Of a stretch of DNA of 64,000 bases, positions 17,135-26,735 are shown in pieces. Made by a program: the position numbers and the translations under genes. Within the stretch, counting starts at the first letter, position 1. Each line of letters begins with the position of its first letter. The stretch is from positions 372,001 through 436,000 of the forward strand of contig CANNFM010000002.1 in NCBI GenBank assembly GCA_947503835.1. The letters are read 5' to 3'. This stretch comes from an uncultured Aquimarina sp. (lineage in GTDB: Bacteria; Bacteroidota; Bacteroidia; Flavobacteriales; Flavobacteriaceae). The notes beneath the pieces were generated by a model that made no database searches, was not told where the DNA came from, and was given only the letters and a program-made list of their open reading frames with translations.

Positions 17135-18139
17135 TTATTCCTCAATTACTTTTAACACAAGTTTCCCCATTTTATCTCCAGAAAACAATCGCAGAAATGT
17201 TTCATGAAAGTTTTCTATTCCTTCATAAATATCCTCTTTACTCTTTAATTTTCCCTGAGCCATCCAGCCCCCCATTTCCATAGCTGCTTTACCATAATCT
17301 TTGGCATAATCCATTACTACCATCCCTTGCATTGAGGCACGATTTACTAGTAAGGATAAATAATTAGAAGGACCTTTTATAGCTACTTTATTATTGTATT
17401 GCGAAATCGCTCCGCAGATTACTATTCGAGCATGCATACGTAAACGCGCTAAAGCAGCATCAAGAATTTCTCCTCCTACATTGTCAAAATACACATCGAT
17501 ACCTTTAGGGCATTCACGTTTTAATCCTTCATGAATATTTTCTGATTTATAATCGATCGCTCCGTCAAATCCTAATTCGTCAACTAGGTATTTACATTTA
17601 TCAGCTCCGCCAGCAATTCCGATTACACGACATCCTTTGATCTTAGCTATTTGTCCAACAACACTACCAACAGCACCTGCGGCACCAGAAACTAAAACTA
17701 CATCTCCTTCTTTTATTTTCCCAACTTCCAGTATTCCAAAATATGCTGTCATTCCTGGCATACCTAATGTACCAATATACATTGGCAAAGGCGCTAAGCT
17801 TGGGTCTATCTGATACCAATTATCTCCATTGGTTACAGAATATTGCTGAACACCTCCCCAACCGGTAAGATAATCTCCTTCCTTATATTTTGGATGATTA
17901 TTGGCTTTGATTACCTTTCCAACCGATCCGGCACGCATCACATCATTGATTTGAACTGGTTCTATATAAGATTTACCTTCATTCATCCAACCCCGCATAG
18001 CCGGATCAAGAGAAATATAATGTTGCTGCACCAAAACCTCTCCTTCTTTAGGTTCTGGGATAGGGTTATCTTGTAGTTCCCAAGTATCTGCTTCAGGTAA
18101 TCCAGTTGGTCTTTTCTTAAATATTAATTGCTTATTCAT
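17135..18139 (-). CDS. NADP-dependent MDR oxidoreductase (CurA / leukotriene B4 dehydrogenase-like)
   Basis: A 334-residue medium-chain reductase of the prostaglandin/leukotriene dehydrogenase branch. It has an N-terminal substrate domain (YISLDPAMRGWMNEGKSY), the cofactor loop GAAGAVGSVVGQIAK and the FDNVGGEILDAAL strand typical of CurA-like double-bond reductases. It would reduce the alpha,beta double bond of enones or enoyl substrates with NADPH; no zinc-binding residues are seen. It lies 53 bases downstream of the enoyl-CoA hydratase/isomerase gene. Confidence 0.9.
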   Translation of the reverse strand: MNKQLIFKKRPTGLPEADTWELQDNPIPEPKEGEVLVQQHYISLDPAMRGWMNEGKSYIEPVQINDVMRAGSVGKVIKANNHPKYKEGDYLTGWGGVQQYSVTNGDNWYQIDPSLAPLPMYIGTLGMPGMTAYFGILEVGKIKEGDVVLVSGAAGAVGSVVGQIAKIKGCRVIGIAGGADKCKYLVDELGFDGAIDYKSENIHEGLKRECPKGIDVYFDNVGGEILDAALARLRMHARIVICGAISQYNNKVAIKGPSNYLSLLVNRASMQGMVVMDYAKDYGKAAMEMGGWMAQGKLKSKEDIYEGIENFHETFLRLFSGDKMGKLVLKVIEE

Positions 18140-18192
18140 GATCTGTGTTTTAATTTTTTATTCGGAAGAACTTCTTCCATGATTTCTATTTT

Positions 18193-18957
18193 TTATCGTT
18201 TTTGAAGACTCTCGACAAAAGCTTTCATTTTTGCTCTTATCTCTGGTTTCCACCAAAGTGCTATTGCTTGTTCTAAATCTATTTTTGGGTCAGTTTCCAT
18301 TCCTTCTAACCACGATTTCCGTAATTTGTACTTCGTGTTTTTAAAAATCTCTTCATCAGCTCGCAAGTAGTGTTGCATTTTTGCCTCTGCTTTAGGTAAA
18401 ACTTCCTCTAGGGGACATACCTCATTCACTAAACCTGAAACCAAAGCTTCATCTACATTTAATAATTTACCATCAAGAAGATATTGACTCGCTAGTCCTT
18501 CTCCTATCCAGAAAGCATATCCTCGAATAAGATTGCTCGATATCTGAATATTAACTGCCACTTCGTTGAGTCCGATTGTATATTTTTCACCTTCAGCCAT
18601 AATTCGATAATCTCCAGTAATAGCAAGTACACAGCCTCCGGCAGGAGAATGCCCTGTAATCGCAGATACTAAAGGCTTTGGAAACTTTGCCAATTGAATA
18701 TACATACCTCCAAAGTCATTAAAAAACTCCTTCATCTGCTGTTCATCATAACTATATAACTCAATCACATCTAAACCTGCAGAAAAAAAGTGAGGAATTC
18801 CTGTTATAATAACTCCCTTTATGTTATCATCAGATTCTAAATCTGAAAAGGCCGCTCTGATTTCTTTTGTCATTTGATGATTAATGGCATTGACTTTACC
18901 CCTGTTCAACTGAACAATTGCATAATTCTGTTTTCTTTCTATAGTAACTGTTTCCAT
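18193..18957 (-). CDS. Enoyl-CoA hydratase/isomerase family, resembling 3,2-trans-enoyl-CoA isomerase
   Basis: The 254-residue crotonase-fold protein has the oxyanion segments GIPHFFSAGLDVIEL and GHSPAGGCVLAITGDYRIM. The following YTIGLNEVAVNI resembles the mitochondrial Dci/ECI1 active-site segment with its single catalytic Glu, rather than the two-Glu hydratase pattern. It may therefore shift 3-enoyl-CoA to 2-enoyl-CoA. It sits 6 bases downstream of an SDR gene in the acyl-CoA cluster. Hydratase activity is not excluded. Confidence 0.88.
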   Translation of the reverse strand: METVTIERKQNYAIVQLNRGKVNAINHQMTKEIRAAFSDLESDDNIKGVIITGIPHFFSAGLDVIELYSYDEQQMKEFFNDFGGMYIQLAKFPKPLVSAITGHSPAGGCVLAITGDYRIMAEGEKYTIGLNEVAVNIQISSNLIRGYAFWIGEGLASQYLLDGKLLNVDEALVSGLVNEVCPLEEVLPKAEAKMQHYLRADEEIFKNTKYKLRKSWLEGMETDPKIDLEQAIALWWKPEIRAKMKAFVESLQKR

Positions 18958-18963
18958 TATTTT

Positions 18964-19719
18964 TTATAAAGAAGTTCCTCCATCCAGGGTTATCGTTTGT
19001 CCTGTTATAAATTTGGTGTTATCTGAAGCAAGCCAAACTACAGCTTCGGCAATCTCATCTGCTAGCCCGTAGCGTTTCATAGGAATCACACTTTTAAGCA
19101 TTTGATCCATATCTGGTCGTACTGATAACAATTTATCCAACAAAGCAGACTCTGTGTACCCCGGGCATACCGCATTGATCCGTATGTTTTTATTGGCATA
19201 CTCTAAAGCAGCAGACTTTGTCATCCCTACTACGGCAAACTTGCTTGCGCTATAGGATAAGTTGTTTAATGACGCTTTAAGACCCGCTAAAGAAGCAATA
19301 TTTACGATATTTCCTCCGCCTTGCTTCATCATTTGTTGCAATGCCAATTTCATGCAATAAAAAACACCAGTCTGGTTGACTGCAATAACACTATCCCAAT
19401 CGTCTAAGGTATATTCCCCCGTTTTAGCCATATTTCTAGGGCCAATTCCAGCATTGTTTACTATAACATCTAATCTCCCATAGTGATTTACAGTTTTGGC
19501 GATGAGTTGCTCTACCTCATCAAACTTAGCAACATTGGCAGTAATCACAATACTCTCACCTCCATTAGCATTAATTTCATCTGCTATTTTTTGTGCATTT
19601 TCTTCTCTAATATCAGAAACCACAACTTTAGCTTGATGTTTTGCAAAATGCTTAGCCGTGGCTGCACCAATTCCAGAACCGGCACCCGTTACTATTACTA
19701 TTTTATCTTTTACTTCCAT
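18964..19719 (-). CDS. SDR-family oxidoreductase (3-hydroxyacyl/alcohol dehydrogenase type)
   Basis: A 251-residue classical SDR: cofactor loop GAGSGIGAATAK, NNAGIGPRNMAK, catalytic Ser in NIASLAGLKASL, Tyr and Lys in SYSASKFAV, and the terminal GQTITLDGGTSL. The ARG/ASP pattern after the second strand (VVVSDIREENA) favours NAD(H). It probably oxidises a hydroxyacyl or alcohol intermediate of the acyl-CoA pathway. It is flanked by a DUF1330 gene 10 bases upstream and the isomerase gene 6 bases downstream. Confidence 0.92.
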   Translation of the reverse strand: MEVKDKIVIVTGAGSGIGAATAKHFAKHQAKVVVSDIREENAQKIADEINANGGESIVITANVAKFDEVEQLIAKTVNHYGRLDVIVNNAGIGPRNMAKTGEYTLDDWDSVIAVNQTGVFYCMKLALQQMMKQGGGNIVNIASLAGLKASLNNLSYSASKFAVVGMTKSAALEYANKNIRINAVCPGYTESALLDKLLSVRPDMDQMLKSVIPMKRYGLADEIAEAVVWLASDNTKFITGQTITLDGGTSL

Positions 19720-19729
19720 ATATTAGGTT

Positions 19730-20116
19730 TTATTTAGCTGTACATAGTATTAATCGCGAATCTTGCAAAGCGCGACTACGCATTTTTGAAGGATATCCTT
19801 CGGCAGTTATCATGCTTAAAAAATCTTTCTTACTCTCGTATTCAACAATCAATACCTTATCCCATTCTAAGTCCTTTCCTGGACCAATAAGATTAAATAC
19901 TGGTTTTCCCTGGTAAATAACCTTAGCTTTTGAAGTCTGAAAAAATGGTAATACCGCTTGCATATACTGCGCATAAGCTTGAGCACCTGTAATATCTGCA
20001 TCTTCTACCTTATCCTTAAATTTCAAAAGATTCAACATCTGAAAAGCTCCTTCTAGAGGTAAGGTTGCGAACTCTTGAAATTGTTCTGCGGTAACCTCTA
20101 TATGTATATCTCCCAT
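19730..20116 (-). CDS. DUF1330 family protein
   Basis: This 128-residue protein fits DUF1330, a dimeric alpha/beta-barrel (ferredoxin-like) family: FQMLNLLKFKDK, AYAQYMQAVLPFF, WDKVLIVEYESKKDFL and the terminal RALQDSRLILC. No catalytic role is established for the family, though members often sit in lipid or aromatic degradation clusters, as here. It is cytoplasmic, with no membrane segment. A monooxygenase-like or accessory role is a guess. Confidence 0.85.
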   Translation of the reverse strand: MGDIHIEVTAEQFQEFATLPLEGAFQMLNLLKFKDKVEDADITGAQAYAQYMQAVLPFFQTSKAKVIYQGKPVFNLIGPGKDLEWDKVLIVEYESKKDFLSMITAEGYPSKMRSRALQDSRLILCTAK

Positions 20117-20150
20117 GTGTGTATTTTATAGATTTAATAATTACTATTTT

Positions 20151-20786
20151 TTATAACTTAATCTCGGCTTCGCCTTTATACTTTTCTATTAGTTCGGGGT
20201 AATGCTCTTTTACATTATTAAAAATAAAATCCAGAGGAACATCTTCAAAATGACCATAGTCTTCTACATATTCCATAAACTCATTACCTTCATTATTATA
20301 TTCTTGAAAAATAGAATCATTATCCCCATCAAATTCTAAAGGTGCTACGTTGCACATTTTACATAAAGATTCATTAAAAGCTGGAGATACCTTTAGCCAT
20401 TTATCATCTAAACATAAATTTACCATACCATGAGGAGTGAGTTCATTGGTCCCAAACTTTTCTGTTAATCGTTCAACTGCAATATGATTCTTCACTTTTG
20501 CTAAATGAATCCTTGCCGGTATGCCTAGTGCTCTTAAACATGTAATTAGAAGAATAGACTTATCAATACAATGCCCTTTTGGCTTTTTGGCAATAGTACT
20601 AGCTACATAACCTTCTTTAACAAAGCTTAGGGTATAAGGGTCGTATCTCCACTCATCTCTAATTTTATTATATATGCGCTTCGCTTTTTCTTTTTTAGTT
20701 AATATATCTGTCTTTAATTCTTTAACGAGTTCCTGAATTTCATCTGTTTCATAATCAAAGTAGTATGTAGAAGTTAAATAATCCAT
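20151..20786 (-). CDS. Transglutaminase-like cysteine-protease-fold protein
   Basis: The 211-residue protein contains the transglutaminase core triad: Cys in PKGHCIDKSILLITCLRALG, His in ELTPHGMVNLCLDD, and the Asp in that same strand (CLDDKWLKVSP). The GIPARIHLAKV segment is typical of the family. It lacks a signal peptide, so it acts in the cytoplasm, possibly as a protease, amidase or transferase. Its presence inside an acyl-CoA cluster, 34 bases upstream of DUF1330, is unusual and its substrate is unknown. Confidence 0.85.
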   Translation of the reverse strand: MDYLTSTYYFDYETDEIQELVKELKTDILTKKEKAKRIYNKIRDEWRYDPYTLSFVKEGYVASTIAKKPKGHCIDKSILLITCLRALGIPARIHLAKVKNHIAVERLTEKFGTNELTPHGMVNLCLDDKWLKVSPAFNESLCKMCNVAPLEFDGDNDSIFQEYNNEGNEFMEYVEDYGHFEDVPLDFIFNNVKEHYPELIEKYKGEAEIKL

Positions 20787-20828
20787 TTATATATGTACTA
20801 TACAAGACCGAAAAAGGGTCTATTTTTA

Positions 20829-21881
20829 TTAATCAATTTTATTTTTCTGAATAGCTTGTAGCGCAAGATTACAAAGTAATTCTGCTGCTTTATTTAATTG
20901 TGCAAATCGAGGATCTGTTGTAAGACCTTTGCTGTATCGGTAATAAATTTGTTGAGCAATTACCGCAATCTTGAATAACCCAAAGGCATAATAAAACACT
21001 AAATGATGTACTTCTCTTCCGCTTTTTTGTGTGTAGAGCTCTACAATCTCACTTCTACCAGGATTACCGTCCATAATTGTGGGTGAAGGGATTCCTTGTT
21101 GCACAAATGGGTGATCACTTGCCATGGTCCAATATCCCAGAGAAGTTCCTAAATCCATTAATGGATCTCCTAAGGTGGCCATTTCCCAATCTAATACTGC
21201 CACAACTTCTTTCCAGGTATCATCCTTAAAAACTACATTATCATATTTGAAGTCATTATGCACCAAACTATGTCGATATTCTTTAGGTTGATTCTCTTCC
21301 ATCCAACTCATCACCTTGGCTGCAGCCGGCACATCTTCTGTAGCCGCTTTCAGATATTGTTTGCCCCAATTAAGCACCTGTCTTTCAACATACCCTTCAG
21401 GTTTCCCTAAATCAGATAATCCTGCCTCTTTATAATCCACATTATGGAGTTCTACAAAAGTATTGAGCCATGAATCTGCTATGGTTTTAAAATCATCTGC
21501 CGGGATATTTCTTTTTTTAGCTTCATGCACATTAAGAATAATCCCATTCACTTTTTCCATAATATAAAAAGGACATCCCAAAACGTTTTGGTCTTCTGTG
21601 TAGGTAAACATTTTTGGTACTTTAGGAAAAGCGCCATATATCCCAGATTGCACTTTAAACTCGCGTCCCATATCATGCCCTCTTTTTATTGCTCCAAAAG
21701 GTGGTCGGCGCAGTACATATTCTTTGTTTTCTATTTCTAATAAATAAGTAAGGTTAGAATATCCATGAGTAAACTGAGTTACTTGCCAATCACTTTGGTC
21801 ATTATTAATGAGTCCTTCTTTTTGCAGGAAGGTTTTCAATGTTTTTTCGTTTAATTCTTCGCCTTTGCGTACATTTTGCAT
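20829..21881 (-). CDS. APH-family phosphotransferase (LvaA / ACAD10-11 kinase-like)
   Basis: The 350-residue kinase has the aminoglycoside/choline-kinase fold. The Brenner motif is HNDFKYDNVVF, the metal Asp is in VLDWEMATLGDPLMDLGTSLGYW, and an N-lobe GYSNLTYLL loop binds ATP. This version matches the kinase region of human ACAD10/11 and bacterial LvaA, which phosphorylate 4-hydroxyacyl-CoAs, rather than drug-modifying enzymes. An acyl-CoA dehydrogenase of the related type follows upstream after a repeat. Antibiotic resistance is not indicated. Confidence 0.88.
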   Translation of the reverse strand: MQNVRKGEELNEKTLKTFLQKEGLINNDQSDWQVTQFTHGYSNLTYLLEIENKEYVLRRPPFGAIKRGHDMGREFKVQSGIYGAFPKVPKMFTYTEDQNVLGCPFYIMEKVNGIILNVHEAKKRNIPADDFKTIADSWLNTFVELHNVDYKEAGLSDLGKPEGYVERQVLNWGKQYLKAATEDVPAAAKVMSWMEENQPKEYRHSLVHNDFKYDNVVFKDDTWKEVVAVLDWEMATLGDPLMDLGTSLGYWTMASDHPFVQQGIPSPTIMDGNPGRSEIVELYTQKSGREVHHLVFYYAFGLFKIAVIAQQIYYRYSKGLTTDPRFAQLNKAAELLCNLALQAIQKNKID

Positions 21882-21942
21882 GGTTGATCGTTAATTTATT
21901 GGAAACAAACTTCTTTCTTAATACTACTAAAATACTTTTATT

Positions 21943-22057
21943 TCCTCTCCCTTGAGGGAGAGGATTAAGGTGAGGGTGTTTTCAGAAAATCCCCTCATCC
22001 TAACTCCTTTACTTCATCTGGCTCATTGCTATACAATGCCCTCCAAGGAGAAGGAAC
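21943..22057. repeat. Palindromic GAGGG-rich repeat
   Basis: An 8-base perfect hairpin, CCTCTCCC (21944-21951) with GGGAGAGG (21956-21963), is followed by a second pair, GTGAGGG against CCCCTCATC, and a CCTCCAAGGAGAAGG arm near 22040-22055. This type of block resembles the repetitive palindromes common in flavobacterial intergenic DNA. It separates the kinase from the acyl-CoA dehydrogenase. Confidence 0.7.
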
Positions 22058-22098
22058 TCTAAGCAGTATCTTTATTATTGTCTCAACAATTTAAAAAA

Positions 22099-23322
22099 TT
22101 ATTTACTACTTGTTGAATGTTTATTAATTACACTTTTCCCCAACTGGTACATGTGTACTTCATCTGGACCATCTGCCAATCGAAGCATACGAGCTGCAAC
22201 AAAGAAGTGTGCCAATGGAGTATCTGGGCCCACGCCTTTACCTCCATGAATTTGCATCGCTCGATCAATCACTTTTAGAGCCATATTAGGAGCTACAATT
22301 TTAATCATTGCAATAAGATCTTTTGATGTTTTGTTGCCTTCTTTATCCATTTTATCTGCCGCCGAAAGTGTTAACAACCTTGCTTGTTCAATTTCGCATT
22401 GTGAAAGGGCAATTTCCTGACGAATACTACTATAATCTTTAAAGGTTTTACCGAAGGCTATACGCTCTGAAGCTCTCTTTGACATTAGCTCTAATGAACG
22501 TTGTGCCATACCTATTAATCGCATACAATGGTGGATACGACCTGGCCCTAAACGACCTTGGGCAATCTCAAAACCTCTTCCTTCTCCCAGTAACAAATTT
22601 TCTTTAGGTACCCGAACATTGTCTAATACAATTTCGGCATGCCCTTCGGGAGAATCATAAAAACCAAATACAGTGAGTGGTCTAATAATTTTTAATCCCG
22701 GCGTATCCATAGGAACCAAAATCATACTTTGTTGTTGATGTCTGGATGTATTTGGATCTGTTTTACCCATTACAATAGCAATCTTACAATGTGGATCCAT
22801 ACCACCCGAAGACCACCACTTACGGCCATTGATCACATAATCATCTCCATCTAACACGATCGAAGTTTCAATATTTGTAGCATCTGAAGAAGCCACCTGT
22901 GGTTCTGTCATCAAAAAAGCAGATCGAATTTCTCCCTTCATTAAAGGTTCTAGCCATTGTTTTTGATGCGCAGGAGATCCATATTTTGCTAACACCTCCA
23001 TGTTTCCGGTATCTGGAGCATTACAATTAAATACTTCTGAAGACCATAATACTCGTCCCATGATCTCTGCCAAAGGAGCATATTCTAAATTTGTTAATCC
23101 AGGGCTCAAATCCCCGTAACTTTTAGGTAGAAAAAGATTCCACAGCCCAGCTGCCTTAGCTTTTTCTTTAAGCGCTTCTATTCCTGGCCAACGTTTCCAT
23201 CGATTATCAGGATTATAATTAAAAGCACCCACTTCCTCTTCAACAGGAAGAATATGTTCTTCAAAAAAGGCATTAAGTTTCTCCTGAAGCGAAATTATTT
23301 TTTCTGAATATTCGAAATTCAT
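22099..23322 (-). CDS. Acyl-CoA dehydrogenase, ACAD10/11-like
   Basis: The 407-residue FAD enzyme has an all-helical N-terminal domain, a beta domain ([30 protein letters not shown]) and a C-terminal helical domain with [12 protein letters not shown] and [16 protein letters not shown]. Instead of the YEGT-type catalytic Glu loop it has [16 protein letters not shown], the pattern of ACAD10/11 and LvaC. These act on phosphorylated 4-hydroxyacyl-CoAs, removing phosphate to give enoyl-CoA. The neighbouring kinase supports that reading. It starts 51 bases after the SDR gene upstream. Confidence 0.9.
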   Translation of the reverse strand: MNFEYSEKIISLQEKLNAFFEEHILPVEEEVGAFNYNPDNRWKRWPGIEALKEKAKAAGLWNLFLPKSYGDLSPGLTNLEYAPLAEIMGRVLWSSEVFNCNAPDTGNMEVLAKYGSPAHQKQWLEPLMKGEIRSAFLMTEPQVASSDATNIETSIVLDGDDYVINGRKWWSSGGMDPHCKIAIVMGKTDPNTSRHQQQSMILVPMDTPGLKIIRPLTVFGFYDSPEGHAEIVLDNVRVPKENLLLGEGRGFEIAQGRLGPGRIHHCMRLIGMAQRSLELMSKRASERIAFGKTFKDYSSIRQEIALSQCEIEQARLLTLSAADKMDKEGNKTSKDLIAMIKIVAPNMALKVIDRAMQIHGGKGVGPDTPLAHFFVAARMLRLADGPDEVHMYQLGKSVINKHSTSSK

Positions 23323-23373
23323 AGTAGATTGTATTAAAGATTTCCGCCCAAGCGGAATAACATAAAAAGTAAA

Positions 23374-24150
23374 TTAACCGGCAATTAAATACCCTCCATC
23401 GGCATTATAAACACTACCTGTCATATATGCTCCGGCATCAGATGCCAAGAGACACACTATACCTGCCATTTCATTCGGCATACCCATTCGAGCAGACGGT
23501 AATGTTTTTTCTATTTTCTGAAGTACTTTTTCATTTTGCCAAAGCGCAGCACTAAATTTAGTTTTAATCAATCCTGGGCAAAGCACATTGGCACGAATAC
23601 CGTATTGTCCCCATTCTTTAGCCTGATTTTTGGTTAGCATCAGCAATGCAGCTTTACTAGTACTGTATAATCCTAGTCCTGCTCCAGGGTGCAATGCTTC
23701 TACCGAGGCGATATTGATGATACTTCCTCCTTTTCTTTCTTTCATTGAAGGAAGTGCTAGATTAGAAAGCATCCAGGGTGCTTTAACATTGATATCCATA
23801 ATTTTATCAAAAACACCTTCTTCGGCATCTTCAATGGGCCCATATATCGGGTTAATCGCTGCATTATTCACTAAAATATCAATCCCCCCATAATGTGTTA
23901 TGGTTTTTTCTATCAGATTTTTTCGTTGATCTTCTTTTCCGATATGGCAAGCTATTCCCACAGCTTCGAGTCCAGCTTTATTAAATTCGGCAGCCACTTC
24001 ATCAACAGCTTCCTGGCTTCGACTACTGATTACTACTTTAGCTCCATGCTCTGCTAAACCTTGGGCTATAGCCTTTCCTATTCCTTTACTGGAGCCAGTG
24101 ATAATGGCTACTTTTCCTTCTAGATTGAAGGATTTTTTAATACTATTCAT
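23374..24150 (-). CDS. SDR-family oxidoreductase (glucose-1-dehydrogenase/FabG type)
   Basis: A 258-residue classical SDR with GSSKGIGKAIAQ, NNAAINPIYG, Ser in INIASVEALHPG, Tyr and Lys in LYSTSKAALL, and the C-terminal GSVYNADGG. The Ser-Arg after the second strand (VVISSRSQEAV) favours NADP(H). It is in the middle of the acyl-CoA operon between two acyl-CoA dehydrogenases (28 and 51 bases), so it probably handles a hydroxyacyl or keto intermediate. The exact substrate is not inferable. Confidence 0.9.
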   Translation of the reverse strand: MNSIKKSFNLEGKVAIITGSSKGIGKAIAQGLAEHGAKVVISSRSQEAVDEVAAEFNKAGLEAVGIACHIGKEDQRKNLIEKTITHYGGIDILVNNAAINPIYGPIEDAEEGVFDKIMDINVKAPWMLSNLALPSMKERKGGSIINIASVEALHPGAGLGLYSTSKAALLMLTKNQAKEWGQYGIRANVLCPGLIKTKFSAALWQNEKVLQKIEKTLPSARMGMPNEMAGIVCLLASDAGAYMTGSVYNADGGYLIAG

Positions 24151-24178
24151 GTATTGGTTAGTGATTTAATAGTGTTAA

Positions 24179-25993
24179 TTAATTAAAAAGTTCCTTTTCT
24201 CCTGCTATAGTAAGTACTTCTTCGTCCAATAAAATTTCTGCTAGCCCATTGGTTTTGGGTAATTCATACTTGAAAAAGAATTTCATCGCATGAATCTTAC
24301 TTTCATAGAAATCTTCAGAATGATTTTTTTGCCCTGTTACCAGAGAATTCTTTGCATGCGTTGCCATATCCAGCCATACCCAAGACAATGTAATTGTACT
24401 GAAGAATTCCATAAACGGTGTGGCATCAGATAAGAAACGTTCATAATCTCCTTTTTGAGCAAAACCTATCAAGAAACCGATTACTTTTTGTGCCAACTTT
24501 AACTTATCGCCAAGTTTAGTAGCATACACTCGAAGGTCATCATATTTAGATGCATTTTGAATGGTTTGCATGATCTCTGCAGTTAGCAACTCTAAGGCTT
24601 TACCATTCTCCATCAATAATTTTCTGCCTAACAGATCTTGAGATTGGATCCCTGTCGTACCTTCATAAATTGGAAAAATACGAATATCTCTAAGGTATTG
24701 TTGTAATATAAAATCTGAACAGAAACCATAACCACCAAGTACCTGGACCCCATTAGAAACAGCTTCAGTTCCCATTTCTGAAGGGTACGTTTTTACCATA
24801 GGAATGATCAATTCAAGTAACAATTCATATTTTTCTTTTTCATCTTTATCCTGCAATGTATCTTTAAGATCTAAATATCTTGAAGCAAGAAGTACTAAGC
24901 TTAACGAGCCTTCGGCAACTACTTTTTGAAGCAAGAGCATTCGACGTACATCTGGGTGATTTATAATTAGTGTTTGCCCTTGTTCTGGATTTTTCTTTCC
25001 GGCACTCGTTAATTTTCTTCCTTGTGGGCGTTCTTTTGCATATTGTAAAGATGCCTGATATGCTGCTGTTGCAATTGCTGCAGCCCCTCTACCCACTGCA
25101 ATACGAGCTCCATTCATCATTAAAAACATGTATTTGAGGCCTTGATGGGCCTCACCGACTAACCACCCATGGCAATCATCTGCATCTCCAAACCCCAGAT
25201 GCGTAGTGCAATATCCTCGTTGTCCTAATTTTTGAAAATCAGCAACCGTAGTTACATCATTTGGAACTAATCCTCCATTACCATCGGGGCGTTTTTTTGG
25301 CACCACCAGTAATGAAATTCCTTTCGTTCCGGCGGGAGCTCCTTCAATACGTGCTAATACCAAATGCACAAAATTATCTGCATATTGGTGATCCCCTCCC
25401 GAGATAAATATTTTTTGACCAGAAACTTTATAATAACCATCCTTTGCAGGTACTGCTTTGGTTACTACATCAGACAATGAACTTCCCGCTTGTGGTTCGG
25501 TAAGACACATCGTACCTCCCCATTGCCCAGAAAGCATATTAGGAACATAGGTATCATTAAGATCCTTATTACCAAAATGTACAATAAGCTCTGCAGCTCC
25601 TAATGTAAGCCCCGCATATCCTGGTAAGTGGTTATTGGCTGCATCTTGAATAAATGCAGATGCCGTATACATCATCATAGGCAATTGTAGCCCCCCGGCA
25701 TCGTAATCAAAGGTCCCCGAAATGAGTCCCATTTCGCCACCTTTTTTCATCATCACTTCAACCTGTTTATGTACAATTACTTTACCATCTTTATGATATG
25801 CAGGTTGTTCATCCATTTCTTTGATATAAGGAAACAATTCTCTATCTGAAAATTCTTTAACAGAGTCTAAAAACATATCCAATGATTCCTTATCATGATC
25901 TGCAAAGCGATCACCTTGCAATACTTCTTCTAACTGATGTACATCATATAAAAGGTATTTCAGCGTCTCTAAATCTATATATTCTTTGGCCAT
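24179..25993 (-). CDS. Acyl-CoA dehydrogenase, long form with C-terminal extension
   Basis: The 604-residue enzyme has the ACAD core: MCLTEPQAGSSLSDVV, GQKIFISGGDH, and the catalytic Glu in FPIYEGTTGIQSQDL. An additional ~130-residue C-terminal helical region (from LLTAEIMQTI onward) makes it the long type related to DmdC/FadE-like dehydrogenases (usually 590-600). It would oxidise acyl-CoA to 2-enoyl-CoA and pass electrons to an ETF. It is the first gene of the cluster, 166 bases downstream of a Crp-family regulator on the same strand. Confidence 0.93.
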   Translation of the reverse strand: MAKEYIDLETLKYLLYDVHQLEEVLQGDRFADHDKESLDMFLDSVKEFSDRELFPYIKEMDEQPAYHKDGKVIVHKQVEVMMKKGGEMGLISGTFDYDAGGLQLPMMMYTASAFIQDAANNHLPGYAGLTLGAAELIVHFGNKDLNDTYVPNMLSGQWGGTMCLTEPQAGSSLSDVVTKAVPAKDGYYKVSGQKIFISGGDHQYADNFVHLVLARIEGAPAGTKGISLLVVPKKRPDGNGGLVPNDVTTVADFQKLGQRGYCTTHLGFGDADDCHGWLVGEAHQGLKYMFLMMNGARIAVGRGAAAIATAAYQASLQYAKERPQGRKLTSAGKKNPEQGQTLIINHPDVRRMLLLQKVVAEGSLSLVLLASRYLDLKDTLQDKDEKEKYELLLELIIPMVKTYPSEMGTEAVSNGVQVLGGYGFCSDFILQQYLRDIRIFPIYEGTTGIQSQDLLGRKLLMENGKALELLTAEIMQTIQNASKYDDLRVYATKLGDKLKLAQKVIGFLIGFAQKGDYERFLSDATPFMEFFSTITLSWVWLDMATHAKNSLVTGQKNHSEDFYESKIHAMKFFFKYELPKTNGLAEILLDEEVLTIAGEKELFN

Positions 25994-26159
25994 TATGTGA
26001 AGTTTTTTGACGTTAAGTAAAAATAATACAATAAAGTACGGAAATATTTGATAGATTCTTATTAAACTAGTTTAATAAATATCGAATTTTTGATACTCTT
26101 AACTTTTACTTAATGGCTTACCTTCAAAAGTGCGTAGAAAATTATTAGGAATGTTTTCT

Positions 26160-26735
26160 TCAACGTTTTTCACTAAGTCGCTTTCGAATTTTAGAGAGTC
26201 CTACGGGGGTTAATCCCAAGTAAGAAGCAATTAAATATTGAGGAACCCTTTGAAAAAGAGACGGGCGTTTTTCAAGCAATTGCAAATAACGTTCTTGGTT
26301 AGAAAGGTTTCTAAGTTGATTTATACGTTGAAAGTTTATAACGAATGTTCTTTGCATTGACAAACGACCAAAACGTTCTAACTGATGCGAGTGATCAAAC
26401 ACTTTTAATTGGTCTGCCTTTGAAATTGCATAGACTGTAGAATCCTCTATCGCTTCTAGATATGATTCTGATGGAATCTCTTGTATATATGCATATAGAT
26501 CGGTAAAAAAATAACCTTCACTAAAAAACTCCATCACCCGAGTTGTCCCTGCATCTATAGTATAATATGACACACAACCTTTCTTCATAAAATAGAAATC
26601 ATCTATATATTGATCTGGTTTTAATAGAAATGTTCCTTTTTTGTAAGTCTTCTTCTTAAAGAACTGAAGCCCAAACTCCATGTCAGAGTCACTCACATCT
26701 GTAAAAGATCGTATTGTTTTCTTTAATTCTTCCAA
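26160..26735 (-). CDS. Crp/Fnr-family cyclic-nucleotide-binding-domain regulator
   Basis: The 191-residue protein has an N-terminal cNMP-binding jelly roll (KKGTFLLKPDQYIDDFYFMKKGCVSYYT, FFTDLYAYIQEIPSES) and a C-terminal region ending in a helix-turn-helix (YLIASYLGLTPVGLSKIRKRLS). The phosphate-binding-cassette Arg of true CRP is not obvious, so a ligand other than cAMP is likely. Its position just upstream of the acyl-CoA cluster suggests it may control it. Many Bacteroidetes have several such short Crp-like proteins. Confidence 0.9.
   Translation of the reverse strand: MEELKKTIRSFTDVSDSDMEFGLQFFKKKTYKKGTFLLKPDQYIDDFYFMKKGCVSYYTIDAGTTRVMEFFSEGYFFTDLYAYIQEIPSESYLEAIEDSTVYAISKADQLKVFDHSHQLERFGRLSMQRTFVINFQRINQLRNLSNQERYLQLLEKRPSLFQRVPQYLIASYLGLTPVGLSKIRKRLSEKR

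Noticed and set aside
20800..20828. A small hairpin between the kinase and transglutaminase-like genes as a terminator.
   Set aside because: AGACC and GGTCT pair over only 5 bases, and the T run lies on the plus strand, opposite to the flanking genes, so it would not terminate them.
20829..21881. An aminoglycoside resistance gene, because of the APH-type kinase motifs.
   Set aside because: The motif context (DWEMATLGDPLMDLG) and the acyl-CoA neighbours fit the LvaA/ACAD10-11 kinase group, not antibiotic phosphotransferases.
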